Assembly (NCBI RefSeq): GCF_003143755.1
Contig: NZ_QFRI01000004.1
Coordinates: 124,001-188,000 of the forward strand
Direction of reading: 5' to 3'
Length of the DNA: 64,000 bases
From: Algibacter marinivivus
Lineage (GTDB): Bacteria > Bacteroidota > Bacteroidia > Flavobacteriales > Flavobacteriaceae
In this document: positions 33,405-42,833 of the stretch, in pieces
Layout of the letters: each line of letters opens with the position of its first letter
Position numbering within the stretch: position 1 is the stretch's first letter
Notes under the pieces: model-generated
The model's database searches: none
Seen by the model: the letters and a program-made list of their open reading frames with translations, nothing else
What the model was told of the DNA's origin: nothing
Translations under genes and position numbers: made by a program

Positions 33405-33444
33405 AAAAATCTTAAATTAACCTTGCGATTAATTTAAGATTTTT
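33405..33444. terminator. Terminator between ftsH and the LUD gene
   Basis: A perfect 15-bp stem (AAAAATCTTAAATTA / TAATTTAAGATTTTT) with a 10-base loop, 33 bases past the ftsH stop. It separates rsfS-ftsH from the phospholipid genes, or makes their linkage conditional. Confidence 0.85.
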
Positions 33445-33477
33445 ACCATATGCTTAACAAAACATGTTATTTGACGA

Positions 33478-35442
33478 CTATTCTTCTTCGTCTTTTATGT
33501 CTGTTTTTGTATTGATAGATTGCTCTTTTTCAAAAGGTCGTTTACCAAATATTTTTTCAAGATTATCCTTAAAAATCACCTCTTTCTCTAACAATACTTC
33601 CGCAAGTTGAGTTAACTTATCTTTATTAGCTTCAAGTAATTTTATAGCACGTTGATATTGCTCTTCAATGATGCTAGATATTTCTTTATCAATAAGTTCT
33701 GCAGTCTCTTCACTGTAAGGTTTGGTAAAACCATACTCACTTTGGCCTGAAGAATCATAGTATGTTAAGTTTCCAATTTTATCGCTTAAGCCATAAACAG
33801 TAACCATGGCACGAGCTTGTTTAGTAACTTTTTCTAAATCACTTAAAGCTCCAGTTGAGATTTTATCAAAAATGACTTTTTCAGCAGCACGACCTCCAAG
33901 AGCAGCACACATTTCGTCTAACATTTGTTCCGGACGAACAATTAAACGTTCTTCTGGTAAATACCAAGCTGCTCCTAAAGAACGACCACGAGGTACTATA
34001 GTAACTTTTACTAATGGCGCAGCATGCTCAAGCATCCAACTTGTAACGGCATGACCTGCTTCATGAAAAGCAACAGCACGTTTTTCACTTGGAGTAATAA
34101 TCTTGTTTTTCTTTTCAAGACCGCCAATAATTCTATCAACAGCATCAAGAAAATCTTGTTTATCAACAGCTTTTTTGCCATTTCTAGCAGCTATTAGAGC
34201 AGCCTCATTACAAACATTAGCTATATCTGCACCTGAAAATCCAGGTGTTTGTTTTGAAAGGAAGTCTAGGTCTAAATCTTTAGCTTTTTTAAGTGGTCTT
34301 AAATGTACTTCAAAAATTTCTTCACGTTCACGAACGTCTGGTAAATCAACAAAAATTTGTCTATCAAAACGTCCAGCACGCATAAGGGCTTTATCTAAAA
34401 TATCGGCTCTATTTGTAGCGGCAATAACAATTACGTTTGTGTTTGTGCCAAAACCATCCATTTCAGTTAGTAATTGATTAAGCGTGTTTTCTCGCTCATC
34501 ATTACTTCCTGACATAGCATTTTTTCCTCTGGCACGACCAATGGCATCAATTTCATCAATAAAAATAATTGATGGTGATTTTTCCTTAGCTTGTTTGAAT
34601 AAATCTCTAACACGAGATGCTCCAACTCCAACAAACATCTCTACAAAATCAGATCCTGATAATGAGAAGAATGGTACTTTTGCTTCTCCAGCAACTGCTT
34701 TTGCTAATAATGTTTTACCTGTTCCAGGAGGTCCTACAAGTAAGGCTCCTTTTGGTATTTTTCCACCTAGAGTGGTATATTTTTCTGGAAACTTAAGGAA
34801 GTCTACAATTTCTTGAACTTCTTCTTTTGCACCTTCTAATCCAGCAACATCTTTAAAGCTTGTTTTTACCTCTGTGTTTTGATCGAATAATTTAGCTTTA
34901 GATTTTCCAATATTAAAAATTTGTCCACCAGCACCTCCACCAGCTCCACCAGACATACGGCGCATAATAAAAATCCAAACACCTATTAATAAAATAAAAG
35001 GTAGAATACCCATCAGTAAATTTCCCCAATCATTTGTTTCTGTATCAAAAGTAACAATTGGTTTAACTGTCAAATCACTAGTATTCTCTTTTAATTGATT
35101 TTCAAAATTTTGAAGATCACCAAATTCAAATCTATAATTTGGTAATGGTGTAGCTGAAGGAATAAATGTTTGAGGTTTTGATCCTTTATGAACCTCTTTA
35201 GCTTCAGCATCTTGTGTAAGATACACTTTTGCAACCCGTGTATTTTTTACAATGTCAACACGTTCAATATCTCCTGCTTCTAGATACTTAAAAAAGTCAG
35301 ATGGTGTTGTTTTATTCGCATCTTGATAGCTTCCACCATTGAATAATTGATACCCTAGAAAAAGGGCTATTAGAATACCATAAATCCAATATGGATTAAA
35401 TTTAGGCTTCTTGTCTTTTATTTTTTTCTTATCGTTTGCCAT
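33478..35442 (-). CDS. ftsH: ATP-dependent zinc metalloprotease FtsH
   Basis: A membrane-anchored AAA+ protease for damaged or short-lived membrane and cytosolic proteins. The 654 residues have two membrane helices (about 18-36, 142-160) around a periplasmic domain. Then come Walker A GPPGTGKT (237-244), Walker [15 protein letters not shown] with ATNRADILD and GRFDR, and the zinc site HEAGH (460-464). The tail is acidic (ending DEEE). It follows rsfS after 9 bases and shares its promoter. Confidence 0.97.
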   Translation of the reverse strand: MANDKKKIKDKKPKFNPYWIYGILIALFLGYQLFNGGSYQDANKTTPSDFFKYLEAGDIERVDIVKNTRVAKVYLTQDAEAKEVHKGSKPQTFIPSATPLPNYRFEFGDLQNFENQLKENTSDLTVKPIVTFDTETNDWGNLLMGILPFILLIGVWIFIMRRMSGGAGGGAGGQIFNIGKSKAKLFDQNTEVKTSFKDVAGLEGAKEEVQEIVDFLKFPEKYTTLGGKIPKGALLVGPPGTGKTLLAKAVAGEAKVPFFSLSGSDFVEMFVGVGASRVRDLFKQAKEKSPSIIFIDEIDAIGRARGKNAMSGSNDERENTLNQLLTEMDGFGTNTNVIVIAATNRADILDKALMRAGRFDRQIFVDLPDVREREEIFEVHLRPLKKAKDLDLDFLSKQTPGFSGADIANVCNEAALIAARNGKKAVDKQDFLDAVDRIIGGLEKKNKIITPSEKRAVAFHEAGHAVTSWMLEHAAPLVKVTIVPRGRSLGAAWYLPEERLIVRPEQMLDEMCAALGGRAAEKVIFDKISTGALSDLEKVTKQARAMVTVYGLSDKIGNLTYYDSSGQSEYGFTKPYSEETAELIDKEISSIIEEQYQRAIKLLEANKDKLTQLAEVLLEKEVIFKDNLEKIFGKRPFEKEQSINTKTDIKDEEE

Positions 35443-35451
35443 TTGATTTTT

Positions 35452-35823
35452 TTAGTAACTCGTTTCTATAACTGTTGTTTTAGCATCTCCCCAAAGACTT
35501 TCAATATCATAATACTCTCTAATATGCTTTTGAAACACATGCACTACAACATTTACGTAATCAATTAATACCCACTCTGCATTATCTGCACCTTCAGTAT
35601 GCCAAGGATTATCTTTAAGTGTTTTACTTACTTTCTTTTGAATGGAATTAACTATAGCGTTTACTTGCGTATTTGAAGTTCCTTCGCAAATAATAAAGTA
35701 ATCGCAAACCGTGTTTTCAATTTCTCTTAAATCTAGAATATTTATTTCTTTACCTTTAACATCTTCAATCCCACTGATTATAACTGATATTAATTGATCT
35801 GCGCTTATTTTTTGTTTCGCCAT
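35452..35823 (-). CDS. rsfS: Ribosomal silencing factor RsfS
   Basis: A 123-residue RsfS/Iojap protein. It binds uL14 on the large subunit and blocks subunit joining when nutrients are short. Conserved segments are DISEL-like ILDLREIENTVCDYFIICEGTSNTQVNAI and the C-terminal WVLIDYVNVVVHVFQKHIREYYDIESLWGDA. It sits ahead of ftsH, divergent from birA, with a TAACTTTG box upstream. Confidence 0.95.
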   Translation of the reverse strand: MAKQKISADQLISVIISGIEDVKGKEINILDLREIENTVCDYFIICEGTSNTQVNAIVNSIQKKVSKTLKDNPWHTEGADNAEWVLIDYVNVVVHVFQKHIREYYDIESLWGDAKTTVIETSY

Positions 35824-35842
35824 TAAATATATTTAATTTGTG

Positions 35843-35850
35843 CAAAGTTA
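35843..35850 (-). promoter_or_regulatory. -7 box TAACTTTG for rsfS-ftsH
   Basis: An exact TAnnTTTG match on the minus strand, 19 bases before the rsfS start codon. Confidence 0.55.
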
Positions 35851-35915
35851 TTATTTTTTTAGTTCTTTATACTTCAAAATAATCATAAGATTTAGAGTAT
35901 TTTAATAACCTATGT

Positions 35916-36644
35916 ATGCGTATAGTCAAACTTAATGCCATTGATTCAACAAATAGTTATTTAAAAACATTATACAATACTGAATCTATTGATGATTATA
36001 CTGCAGTTTTAGCCGAAAATCAAACCAAAGGCAGAGGGCAAATGGGGGCTGTTTGGGATTCTGAAGCATCTAAAAACCTCACGTTTAGTATGTTTAAAGA
36101 ATTACACGATTATAAATTAGAAGAGGCTTTTTATGTGAGTATAGTAACAAGTTTAGCAATAATAAAAACCTTAAAAACACTTTCAATTCCTAAATTAAGT
36201 GTGAAATGGCCTAACGACATTTTGTCAGCAGACAAAAAAATATGTGGTGTTTTAATTGAAAATGTCATAAAACAAGCTATTAATGCTTCAATAATTGGTA
36301 TTGGTCTAAATGTAAATCAAGTTGTTTTTAAAAATTTGCCCAAAGCATCTTCCTTAAAACTAATTTCAGGAAAACATTTTGATATAGATGAATTAGTAAT
36401 TACAATTATTAATAATTTGAAAGGCTATTTTTTACTATTGAAAGATGAAAAATATGATGTTTTGAAAAATGAATATGAATCATATCTCTTTAGAAAAAAT
36501 AAACCTTCAACATTTAAGAACGCTGAAGGAATTATGTTTTCTGGTTTTATAAAAAGCGTGTCTAATTCTGGTAAACTTCAAGTGTTGTTAGAAGATGATA
36601 TTCTGAAAGAATACGATTTAAAAGAAATTACACTTTTATATTAG
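35916..36644 (+). CDS. birA: Biotin--[acetyl-CoA-carboxylase] ligase
   Basis: Attaches biotin to carboxylase carrier domains via biotinyl-AMP. The 242-residue monofunctional form lacks the N-terminal winged-helix repressor. It shows DSTNSYL (10-16), the biotin loop KGRGQMG (38-44), SVKWPNDIL (about 94-102) with the conserved Lys, and ISIIGIGLNVN. The last 4 bases overlap the end of the convergent SRPBCC gene. Confidence 0.93.
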   Translation: MRIVKLNAIDSTNSYLKTLYNTESIDDYTAVLAENQTKGRGQMGAVWDSEASKNLTFSMFKELHDYKLEEAFYVSIVTSLAIIKTLKTLSIPKLSVKWPNDILSADKKICGVLIENVIKQAINASIIGIGLNVNQVVFKNLPKASSLKLISGKHFDIDELVITIINNLKGYFLLLKDEKYDVLKNEYESYLFRKNKPSTFKNAEGIMFSGFIKSVSNSGKLQVLLEDDILKEYDLKEITLLY

Positions 36645-37036
36645 ATTGACTTTGGAATACTAGTTGCAAGAGTTTCAATAAATTTACTTATTGGACTTTT
36701 TATCATCATAGCCATCATTGGGTTGAAGTCTCCTGTAAAATCAAGTTTTACTTCACTAGAAGTTGGGTTTACTTCAGAAATATTAGCAATCAGAGAAAAA
36801 TCAATTTTACCGCCTGCAGCACCTAAAACAATTTTATTTGGGTGTATAACTTCTTTCTTTTTTAATATAATCTCTGGCATACCTTTTAGGGCAAAAAGAA
36901 ATTTATCTTCATCTAAGACTTCAAATTTGCTAATGTTTTCAGGCATTAATGATTCAAAGTTTTTTATATCTGATAGAAAGTTAAAGACTTCTTCTGGAGA
37001 TTTGCTAACGCTAATTTTTGGAGATTCTAAATTCAT
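36641..37036 (-). CDS. SRPBCC-family (START-like) protein
   Basis: A 131-residue protein of the polyketide cyclase / SRPBCC fold: SPEEVFNFLSDIKNFESLMPENI at the start and a long C-terminal helix (MMAMMIKSPISKFIETLATSI). Such proteins bind hydrophobic ligands, but the ligand here is unknown. It is downstream of pyrE on the same strand with a 27-base gap, a neighbourhood that recurs in flavobacteria. Confidence 0.82.
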   Translation of the reverse strand: MNLESPKISVSKSPEEVFNFLSDIKNFESLMPENISKFEVLDEDKFLFALKGMPEIILKKKEVIHPNKIVLGAAGGKIDFSLIANISEVNPTSSEVKLDFTGDFNPMMAMMIKSPISKFIETLATSIPKSI

Positions 37037-37063
37037 AAATTTAAATTTTTTATAAAGTGTATA

Positions 37064-37708
37064 TCAATTAGCGTTCCATTCACTAGGATTGGTATTCCAC
37101 TCTGATAATGTGTATAGTTCTTTTTCTGAAATATAATTAGTTTCTAAAGCTTCTTCAAGCAAATTTTCATAATTACTTAATGTATTTAGATTGATGTTTT
37201 CTTTTTCAAAATTTTTATTAGCTACATCAAAGCCATAGGTAAAAATAGCAACCATACCTTTTACATTTATTCCAGCCTCTTTTAATGCTTTTACAGCATT
37301 TAAACTACTTTTTCCAGTGCTTATTAAGTCTTCAACAACAACAACATTCTGTCCCCTTTCAACAAATCCTTCAATTTGATTTTTACGCCCATGTCCCTTT
37401 GCATCAGGTCTAACATAAATAAAAGGCAGACCTAAATATTCGGCTACCAATATACCTATTCCAATAGCTCCAGTTGCAACCCCAGCAATAACATCTGGCT
37501 TACCATATTCTTTTTCAATATGTTTACCCATAGTTTCACGAATGTAGTTTCGGATTGGAGGAAATGATAAAATTATTCTGTTATCACAATAAATTGGCGA
37601 TTTCCATCCTGAAGCCCAAGTAAAAGGGTCTTTCGGACTCAGTTTTATAGCATTTACTTGCAATAAAACTTCAGCGGTTTTTTTAGCGGTGTCTTTGTCA
37701 AAAATCAT
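37064..37708 (-). CDS. pyrE: Orotate phosphoribosyltransferase
   Basis: Converts orotate and PRPP to OMP in pyrimidine synthesis. It has the PRPP motif VVVVEDLISTGKSS in the middle, the catalytic loop Lys/His region (RPDAKGHGRKNQIEG), and WASGWKSPIYCDNR near the N-terminus. The start is placed at ATG 37708 (MIFDKDTAKK): the longer frame to 37726 would run through the promoter -7 box. Homologues begin with the same MIF(D/N)KDTAKK. It gives 214 residues. Confidence 0.94.
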   Translation of the reverse strand: MIFDKDTAKKTAEVLLQVNAIKLSPKDPFTWASGWKSPIYCDNRIILSFPPIRNYIRETMGKHIEKEYGKPDVIAGVATGAIGIGILVAEYLGLPFIYVRPDAKGHGRKNQIEGFVERGQNVVVVEDLISTGKSSLNAVKALKEAGINVKGMVAIFTYGFDVANKNFEKENINLNTLSNYENLLEEALETNYISEKELYTLSEWNTNPSEWNAN

Positions 37709-37713
37709 GTCAG

Positions 37714-37721
37714 CAAAATTA
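37714..37721 (-). promoter_or_regulatory. -7 box TAATTTTG for pyrE
   Basis: A TAnnTTTG match on the minus strand ending 6 bases before the chosen pyrE ATG, which implies a very short leader. It argues against the upstream in-frame ATG at 37726. Confidence 0.5.
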
Positions 37722-37842
37722 CACATTAATTTAAATTTATTTGATAGTTAAACTCTCAATAAAAATTATTTTTTCAACAATGTTTATAATGCGAGTAAAA
37801 ATGATATTTTTACCATGTTCAAATTGTTAATAGTAACAAACT

Positions 37843-38424
37843 ATGTATAAAGTTTTTGTTGGTGATAAACCAATAATTTTAACCAACAAAGTTGAGAAAG
37901 AAACCAACTTTAAAAATTATTTACTTAAAACAGTAAATATGGCAAAGGTTATTAGAAAGCTTAATAGAACATCTTTAGCTGAAGTTCGTTTAATACACAA
38001 AAATCCAGATAAAATTTTAAAAAAGTTTTTAAAAAAACTTCCCAATGTTATTGCAGGTGGTGGAAAAGTTTATAATGATAAAGGCGAAATTCTTTTTATT
38101 TATAGAAATGATAAATGGGATTTACCAAAAGGAAAAGCTGAAAGAAAAGAAACCATAGAAGAAACTTCAATACGTGAGGTTGAAGAAGAAACAGGAGTTA
38201 AAGGTTTACAAATTACTAAACCATTAAATACAACATACCATATATTTAAACGTAATGGGCGTTATAAAATAAAAATCACCTATTGGTTTGAAATGAAAAC
38301 CAATTATGATGGAAAGTTAGACCCTCAAGAAAACGAAGGCATTACAAAAGTAGCTTGGTTAAACAAAAAGGAATCTGAGAAAGCGCTTGATAATTCCTAT
38401 GCAAATATCAAGTTGTTGGTTTAA
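37843..38424 (+). CDS. NUDIX hydrolase
   Basis: A 193-residue NUDIX protein. The Nudix box GKAERKETIEETSIREVEEETGV occupies 97-119 with the metal-binding REVEEE. An N-terminal extension of about 70 residues precedes the NUDIX fold (IYRNDKWDLPKG), as in the flavobacterial type encoded opposite pyrE. It hydrolyses a nucleoside-diphosphate-linked compound; the true substrate cannot be predicted. It is divergent from pyrE and ends 1 base before the convergent peptidase gene. Confidence 0.9.
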   Translation: MYKVFVGDKPIILTNKVEKETNFKNYLLKTVNMAKVIRKLNRTSLAEVRLIHKNPDKILKKFLKKLPNVIAGGGKVYNDKGEILFIYRNDKWDLPKGKAERKETIEETSIREVEEETGVKGLQITKPLNTTYHIFKRNGRYKIKITYWFEMKTNYDGKLDPQENEGITKVAWLNKKESEKALDNSYANIKLLV

Positions 38425-38425
38425 A

Positions 38426-40162
38426 CTATTTTATTCTGTAAATAGGATATTGTAAATGTGCTTTCTCGTAATGTTCACTTTGCTTAAATATCCAATCTAA
38501 TTGTGCATACCAACTATTATTAAATTCTGTTAGATCTTGTTTCCTATGTTCAAACTCCTCTTTTAGTTTTGGATTATTATTTAATAATTCTAAAGCTTTG
38601 TCTTCCCAAACATAAGGTGAAAAACCTTCTTTTTGCTGTAAAGTAGTGTCGAAAAAATTCCAATTGAAAAAAGAATCTGGTGCGTTTGGTTCCAGAGTTT
38701 CTAATAAATATCTAATTGCATTCTGTTTTGAGTAAATTAGAAAATCACCTTTGCTGAAAGACATATCAAGCACATCCGTTTTCAACTTAACATTATAATG
38801 AGGGTAATGACCTTCGTAAGCATTTTTCCTGGTTTCAAATGATTGAATTTTATAACGCTCAACATGTATAACAGTATCATTTTTTAGAGTTGTCATTTCA
38901 ACTTGATTCAATTTTAATAAATCAATTACATTGTGCCAACCTTTAGGAATAATATAAGCAGATGGAATTTCAACGCTCAAACTTGGTTTAAAGTAATTCA
39001 GGTACTTTACTTTCTTCACAAAAGGTTTTGTTGTATCGTATTTTAATCTTTCCAATCCAGTTATTTCACTTTTTATTTTATCAGCTTCATAGCCTTTAAA
39101 ATTTAATATTGTTGATGCAGAAGTGTCTATTTCCCAATCTAATTGATACCTTTTGCTATTATAAAGTTCATCCAATGTTTCTTTTCTAATTTTTGAAATC
39201 TTTTCACCATCATCTTCTGTGATTTCAATCATACTTTTCATAAGTTCATAAGTGCCTTCAACACGTTGTTTATATGGTTTTAGCATGTGGGTTTCAACCA
39301 TAATTCCCAAACAATTAAACAATGTGGTGTAACCAGTTGAATACCTTGGGTAATCCATAAATTGTGAAAATCCTTTTTCAGGAACACTATTAAAAACATT
39401 CACATATGGGGTAATATCCCAACTTTTATTATCTAACTTTTTTTCCAATTTAGGCATCATTTCGGTATGTATATAATGACCTAAATCTCCACCAAGTTTA
39501 TTATGTTGTGTGAATAAATGTGTGAGGGTATATTGATAATTAGCACCATTACTTACGTGGTTATCTATAAAAACATCTGGTTTTATTTTGTGAAATATTT
39601 TTGCAAATGTTCTAGCATTTTTAGTGTCACATTTAATAAAATCTCTATTTAAATCGTAATTTCTTGCATTACCTCTAAATCCATACTCAATTGGTCCATT
39701 TTGATTGGTTCTGGTTGATGAGTTTCTATTTAAACTACCACCAACATTATAAATAGGAATGGTTACTAAAACGGTGTTTTTTGGCGCTTCAATTTTACCT
39801 TGCACAATATCTCTAAAAAGCATCATGGTGGCATCAATACCATCAGGTTCTCCAGGGTGAATACCATTATTAATAAGTAAAACTCTTTTGTTATCAGTTT
39901 TTATTTTGGAAAAATCAAATATCTCATCATTATTTAATGTAACAATATGAAGCGGTTTTCCTGAATCTGTCTCACCAATTGAATCTATAGATATTTTAGA
40001 ATATGCTTTAGCTAAATCAGAATAAAATTTTATGGTTTGTTTATATGTGGCTGTTTCTAACCCGTTAGATTTTTCAAAATGAGTTTCAAAATTATAAACT
40101 GTTTTATCTATTGAATGGTTACAGGATACAATTAAAAAAATGATAAATAATACTTTTCTCAT
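38426..40162 (-). CDS. M14-family zinc carboxypeptidase lipoprotein
   Basis: A 578-residue exported metallopeptidase. Its lipobox is IVSC with Cys14. The M14 zinc ligands are H102 and E105 (NNGIHPGEPDG) and H202 (IDNHVSNG). The substrate-binding NARNYDLNRDF lies between them. About 250 further residues beyond the catalytic region have no recognised motif. It probably trims peptides or cell-wall fragments at the outer membrane; the precise substrate is unknown. Confidence 0.88.
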   Translation of the reverse strand: MRKVLFIIFLIVSCNHSIDKTVYNFETHFEKSNGLETATYKQTIKFYSDLAKAYSKISIDSIGETDSGKPLHIVTLNNDEIFDFSKIKTDNKRVLLINNGIHPGEPDGIDATMMLFRDIVQGKIEAPKNTVLVTIPIYNVGGSLNRNSSTRTNQNGPIEYGFRGNARNYDLNRDFIKCDTKNARTFAKIFHKIKPDVFIDNHVSNGANYQYTLTHLFTQHNKLGGDLGHYIHTEMMPKLEKKLDNKSWDITPYVNVFNSVPEKGFSQFMDYPRYSTGYTTLFNCLGIMVETHMLKPYKQRVEGTYELMKSMIEITEDDGEKISKIRKETLDELYNSKRYQLDWEIDTSASTILNFKGYEADKIKSEITGLERLKYDTTKPFVKKVKYLNYFKPSLSVEIPSAYIIPKGWHNVIDLLKLNQVEMTTLKNDTVIHVERYKIQSFETRKNAYEGHYPHYNVKLKTDVLDMSFSKGDFLIYSKQNAIRYLLETLEPNAPDSFFNWNFFDTTLQQKEGFSPYVWEDKALELLNNNPKLKEEFEHRKQDLTEFNNSWYAQLDWIFKQSEHYEKAHLQYPIYRIK

Positions 40163-40324
40163 AAATGGTTAGATATTTTTATAAAACTACAATTTCTTTA
40201 TAAATAAAGTCTCAACTAGCCACTCAGTAAAAGAAAAAACACTAAATTAGGTGTTGTAAGTGCTATTACACAAGATTATTTAGTTTGAATGTGTTGTTTT
40301 TTGTCTCTCATAAAAAACAATACT

Positions 40325-40702
40325 ATGAGTAGTTATAAACTGTCATTTGGTACTATTAATATTTTGCAGAATAATTTAGCCGAAGTTATTGTTGACGAAG
40401 GTGTTGTTATGGATGAAATTTCAGTTGATGAATACCATGATTTTTTGCTTAATAATTTGGAGGCTCCAATGGGTTTGTTAATAAACAAGAAAAATTCATA
40501 CTCTTATACTTTTGAGGCTCAAAAAAGTATTGTGCATTTAGATGCAATAAAATCTATGGCTGTAGTTACCCAAACAAGTGGAGCAGTTATGTCTACCAAA
40601 ACCTTAATTAATGTAAATGGTAATATTTACAGAAACATTAAATTATTTCAAGAAAGAGAAAATGCTTTAAGTTGGTTGTATAAAGAACTTTCTACTCAAT
40701 AA
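40325..40702 (+). CDS. SpoIIAA-like (STAS-fold) protein
   Basis: A 125-residue soluble protein with an alternating strand-helix pattern (LAEVIVDEGVVMDEISVDEYHDFL, then SYTFEAQ and SALSWLYKEL-like C-terminal helix). This resembles the SpoIIAA-like family of flavobacterial STAS-fold proteins. It starts at ATG 40325 (MSSYKLSFG), not at the upstream in-frame ATG at 40289, because the extra 12 residues look like leader sequence. It lies 96 bases before the SulP gene, though the latter has its own promoter. Confidence 0.6.
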   Translation: MSSYKLSFGTINILQNNLAEVIVDEGVVMDEISVDEYHDFLLNNLEAPMGLLINKKNSYSYTFEAQKSIVHLDAIKSMAVVTQTSGAVMSTKTLINVNGNIYRNIKLFQERENALSWLYKELSTQ

Positions 40703-40749
40703 TTTTCAAACGTTTTAGCTTTCTCAAATATAAATTATAAGGCTTAGGC

Positions 40750-40779
40750 TTGCTAGCCAACTTATTAAGCTTAAATTTG
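40750..40779 (+). promoter_or_regulatory. sulP promoter, -33 TTG and -7 TAAATTTG
   Basis: TTG at 40750-40752 and TAAATTTG at 40772-40779 with a 19-base spacing, 20 bases before the SulP start. Confidence 0.6.
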
Positions 40780-40798
40780 CAGCTTGAAAAAATAAACC

Positions 40799-42412
40799 AT
40801 GACTGAATTTATTAGAAAGCGTGCAGCCAATGCCAAAAACGATATTTTAAGTGGAATAACTGTTGCTTTAGCATTAGTTCCAGAAGCTGTTGCATTTGCG
40901 TTTGTAGCAGGTGTAGATCCATTAGTTGGGTTGTATGCAGCATTCATGATTGGTTTAATAACTTCAATTTTTGGGGGTCGCCCAGGAATGATTAGTGGTG
41001 CAACTGGTGCTTTAGCTGTTGTTATGGTAAGTTTAGTAGCCGAAGGGAACGCCATGGGAGAACCAAGCGAGCAACTAGGTTTATATTACCTTTTCGCTAC
41101 TGTTATTTTAATGGGTATTATCCAAATGTTGGCAGGTGTTTTTAAGCTTGGTAAGTTTGTTCGGTTAATTCCACATCCCGTAATGATGGGGTTTGTAAAC
41201 GGACTAGCAATTGTGATATTCTTATCACAATTAGGAATGTTTAAAGATGTTAATGGAGACTGGTTCTCAGGAACTCAACTTTGGACGATGTTAGGCTTAG
41301 TTGGTCTTACTATGGCAATTATGTTTGGTTTACCTAAATTAACCAAAAAATTACCAGAAGCACTTATAGCTATTTTAGTAGTCTCAGGAATTGTAATCTT
41401 CGGAAATTTAGATGTAGCCACCGTAGGAAGTTTTATTCGTGATGGAGGCGGAACAGGTTTAGAAGGTGGTTTACCAGCATTCCAAACCGATATTTTTTCT
41501 AAAGTACCATTCAATTTTCAAACGTTAAAATTCATTTTTCCATATGCTTTAATACTTGCAGCAATTGGCTTAATAGAATCGTTAATGACGCTTAATTTAG
41601 TAGACGAATTAACTGAAACCAGAGGAAATGCTAACCGCGAGTGTATGGCACAAGGCGGTGCAAACATCGTAACAGGTTTCTTTGGAGGTATGGGTGGTTG
41701 TGCCATGATTGGGCAATCCTTAATCAATATAAAATCAGGGGGTAGAACACGTCTTTCAGGAATTGTAGCCGCAGTACTATTACTCATATTCATCCTTTTT
41801 GCATCAGGATTAATAGAGCAAGTTCCAATCGCAGCCTTAGTAGGTGTTATGTTTATGGTTGTAATTGGTACATTCGCTTGGAGTAGTTTCAGAATTCTTA
41901 ATAAAATCCCGTTAAGCGATGTTATTGTTTTAGTAGCCGTATCATCCTTAACAGTAATTTTCGATTTAGCCATTGCCGTAATTGCTGGCGTTATTATCAG
42001 TGCTTTGGTGTTTTCTTGGGAAAACGCAAAACGTATCCGTGCACGTAAACGCATTAAGGAAGACGGCACTAAAATTTACGAAATCTGGGGGCCTTTATTT
42101 TTCGGTTCTATCATCGCTTTTAATGAAAAGTTTGATGTGAAAAACGATCCAGATAAAGTAGAAATAGACTTTGTTGAGTCGCGTATAAGCGATCATTCTG
42201 CAATAGAAGCTATTTTCAATCTCGTAGAAAAATACGAAGCTGCAGGAAAACAAATTAAGCTTAAGCATTTAAGCGAAGACTGTAAAGTATTACTTTATAA
42301 ATCCAGTCCAAAATTCAGAGAGGTTATTGTAGAAGATATTGACGATCCGCGTTATCACTTAGCCGAAAACCCAGAGGCATTTACCAAAGGGCTTTCAGAA
42401 TATAAGTTTTAA
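40799..42412 (+). CDS. SulP-family anion transporter with STAS domain
   Basis: A 537-residue membrane transporter of the SLC26/SulP family. It has about twelve hydrophobic helices with the signatures SGITVALALVPEAVAFAF and GLYAAFMIGL(ITSIFGGRPGMISG). The C-terminal cytoplasmic STAS domain (about 430-537) carries YEIWGPLFFGSIIAF and a conserved DHSAIEA. Members carry sulfate, bicarbonate or dicarboxylates; no carbonic anhydrase is beside it, so the ion cannot be fixed. It is followed by a MITE-like repeat. Confidence 0.92.
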   Translation: MTEFIRKRAANAKNDILSGITVALALVPEAVAFAFVAGVDPLVGLYAAFMIGLITSIFGGRPGMISGATGALAVVMVSLVAEGNAMGEPSEQLGLYYLFATVILMGIIQMLAGVFKLGKFVRLIPHPVMMGFVNGLAIVIFLSQLGMFKDVNGDWFSGTQLWTMLGLVGLTMAIMFGLPKLTKKLPEALIAILVVSGIVIFGNLDVATVGSFIRDGGGTGLEGGLPAFQTDIFSKVPFNFQTLKFIFPYALILAAIGLIESLMTLNLVDELTETRGNANRECMAQGGANIVTGFFGGMGGCAMIGQSLINIKSGGRTRLSGIVAAVLLLIFILFASGLIEQVPIAALVGVMFMVVIGTFAWSSFRILNKIPLSDVIVLVAVSSLTVIFDLAIAVIAGVIISALVFSWENAKRIRARKRIKEDGTKIYEIWGPLFFGSIIAFNEKFDVKNDPDKVEIDFVESRISDHSAIEAIFNLVEKYEAAGKQIKLKHLSEDCKVLLYKSSPKFREVIVEDIDDPRYHLAENPEAFTKGLSEYKF

Positions 42413-42420
42413 AATAATTT

Positions 42421-42577
42421 TTTGGGCGTTACCACAAGGGTCGGGCTTTTCGTTGCAATCTTTTTAAAAAGTCATTGCGAGGAGTGGTCGACGTGGCAAT
42501 CTGTCAAATTCTATTTTCAACCCAATAAAAAGTTTATCAAGTTTTAAAAAGGATTTCCACTGCAATCCCTAACGCAA
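42421..42577 (+). repeat. MITE-like dispersed repeat, copy 3, with nested REP
   Basis: Begins TTTGGGCGTTACC and ends ATCCCTAACGCAA, like the other copies, but is longer because it holds a second palindromic segment, GTCATTGCGAGGAGTGG to GACGTGGCAATCTG (about 42471-42504). That segment resembles a REP class common in other bacteria. The 421-base gap after SulP (42413-42833) is made of this repeat plus the hairpin region that follows. Confidence 0.8.
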
Positions 42578-42593
42578 GTATTTGCTAATTTCA

Positions 42594-42829
42594 GTTTTTA
42601 ATTGAAAGTTATTCTGTTTTTGGATAAGTTCGTTTAACGGTTTAGCTATGAACAGCTCGGGAGCAAACTAGCGTTTGCTTACCGCTACGCAAATAGCAAA
42701 ATCTTTTTGTTTTGTTTTTTCTTTTACTATTTAAAGCAACATACAAAAGATTTTGCTGACTTTATAAAAATACTCAAACCCTGCGACTAAGCACTAAGCC
42801 TGTATTGTTTATAGGTTGTGTTAGCTATA
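42594..42829. repeat. Hairpin-rich repeat region, attC-like left arm
   Basis: A 47-base block at 42594-42640 is close to 51087-51133, ending TTCGTTTAACG. It is followed by several inverted repeats: AGCAAAC / GTTTGCT at 42662-42679, and GCAAAATCTTTTTG (42696-42709) against CAAAAGATTTTGC (42744-42756). TTAGCTAT occurs at about 42642 and 42821. The region adjoins the stop of the lipoprotein gene; it carries no gene. Confidence 0.55.
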
Positions 42830-42833
42830 GTTT

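Noticed and set aside
34103-34816. Two open frames of 124 and 110 codons antisense to ftsH
   Set aside because: They mirror the AAA+ core of ftsH; composition is that of complement translation and no family fits.
37709-37726. Longer pyrE start at ATG 37726
   Set aside because: The extra six residues include the TAATTTTG promoter box, and homologues start at MIF(D/N)KDTAKK.
41518-42069. A 183-codon open frame antisense to the SulP gene
   Set aside because: It is a shadow of a strongly supported transporter gene, is rich in Ser/Thr/Ile/Lys without domains, and has no promoter or start context of its own.
42413-42833. A gene in the 421-base gap after SulP
   Set aside because: The gap is composed of MITE-like copy 3 and hairpin repeats; no frame with coding character was seen.
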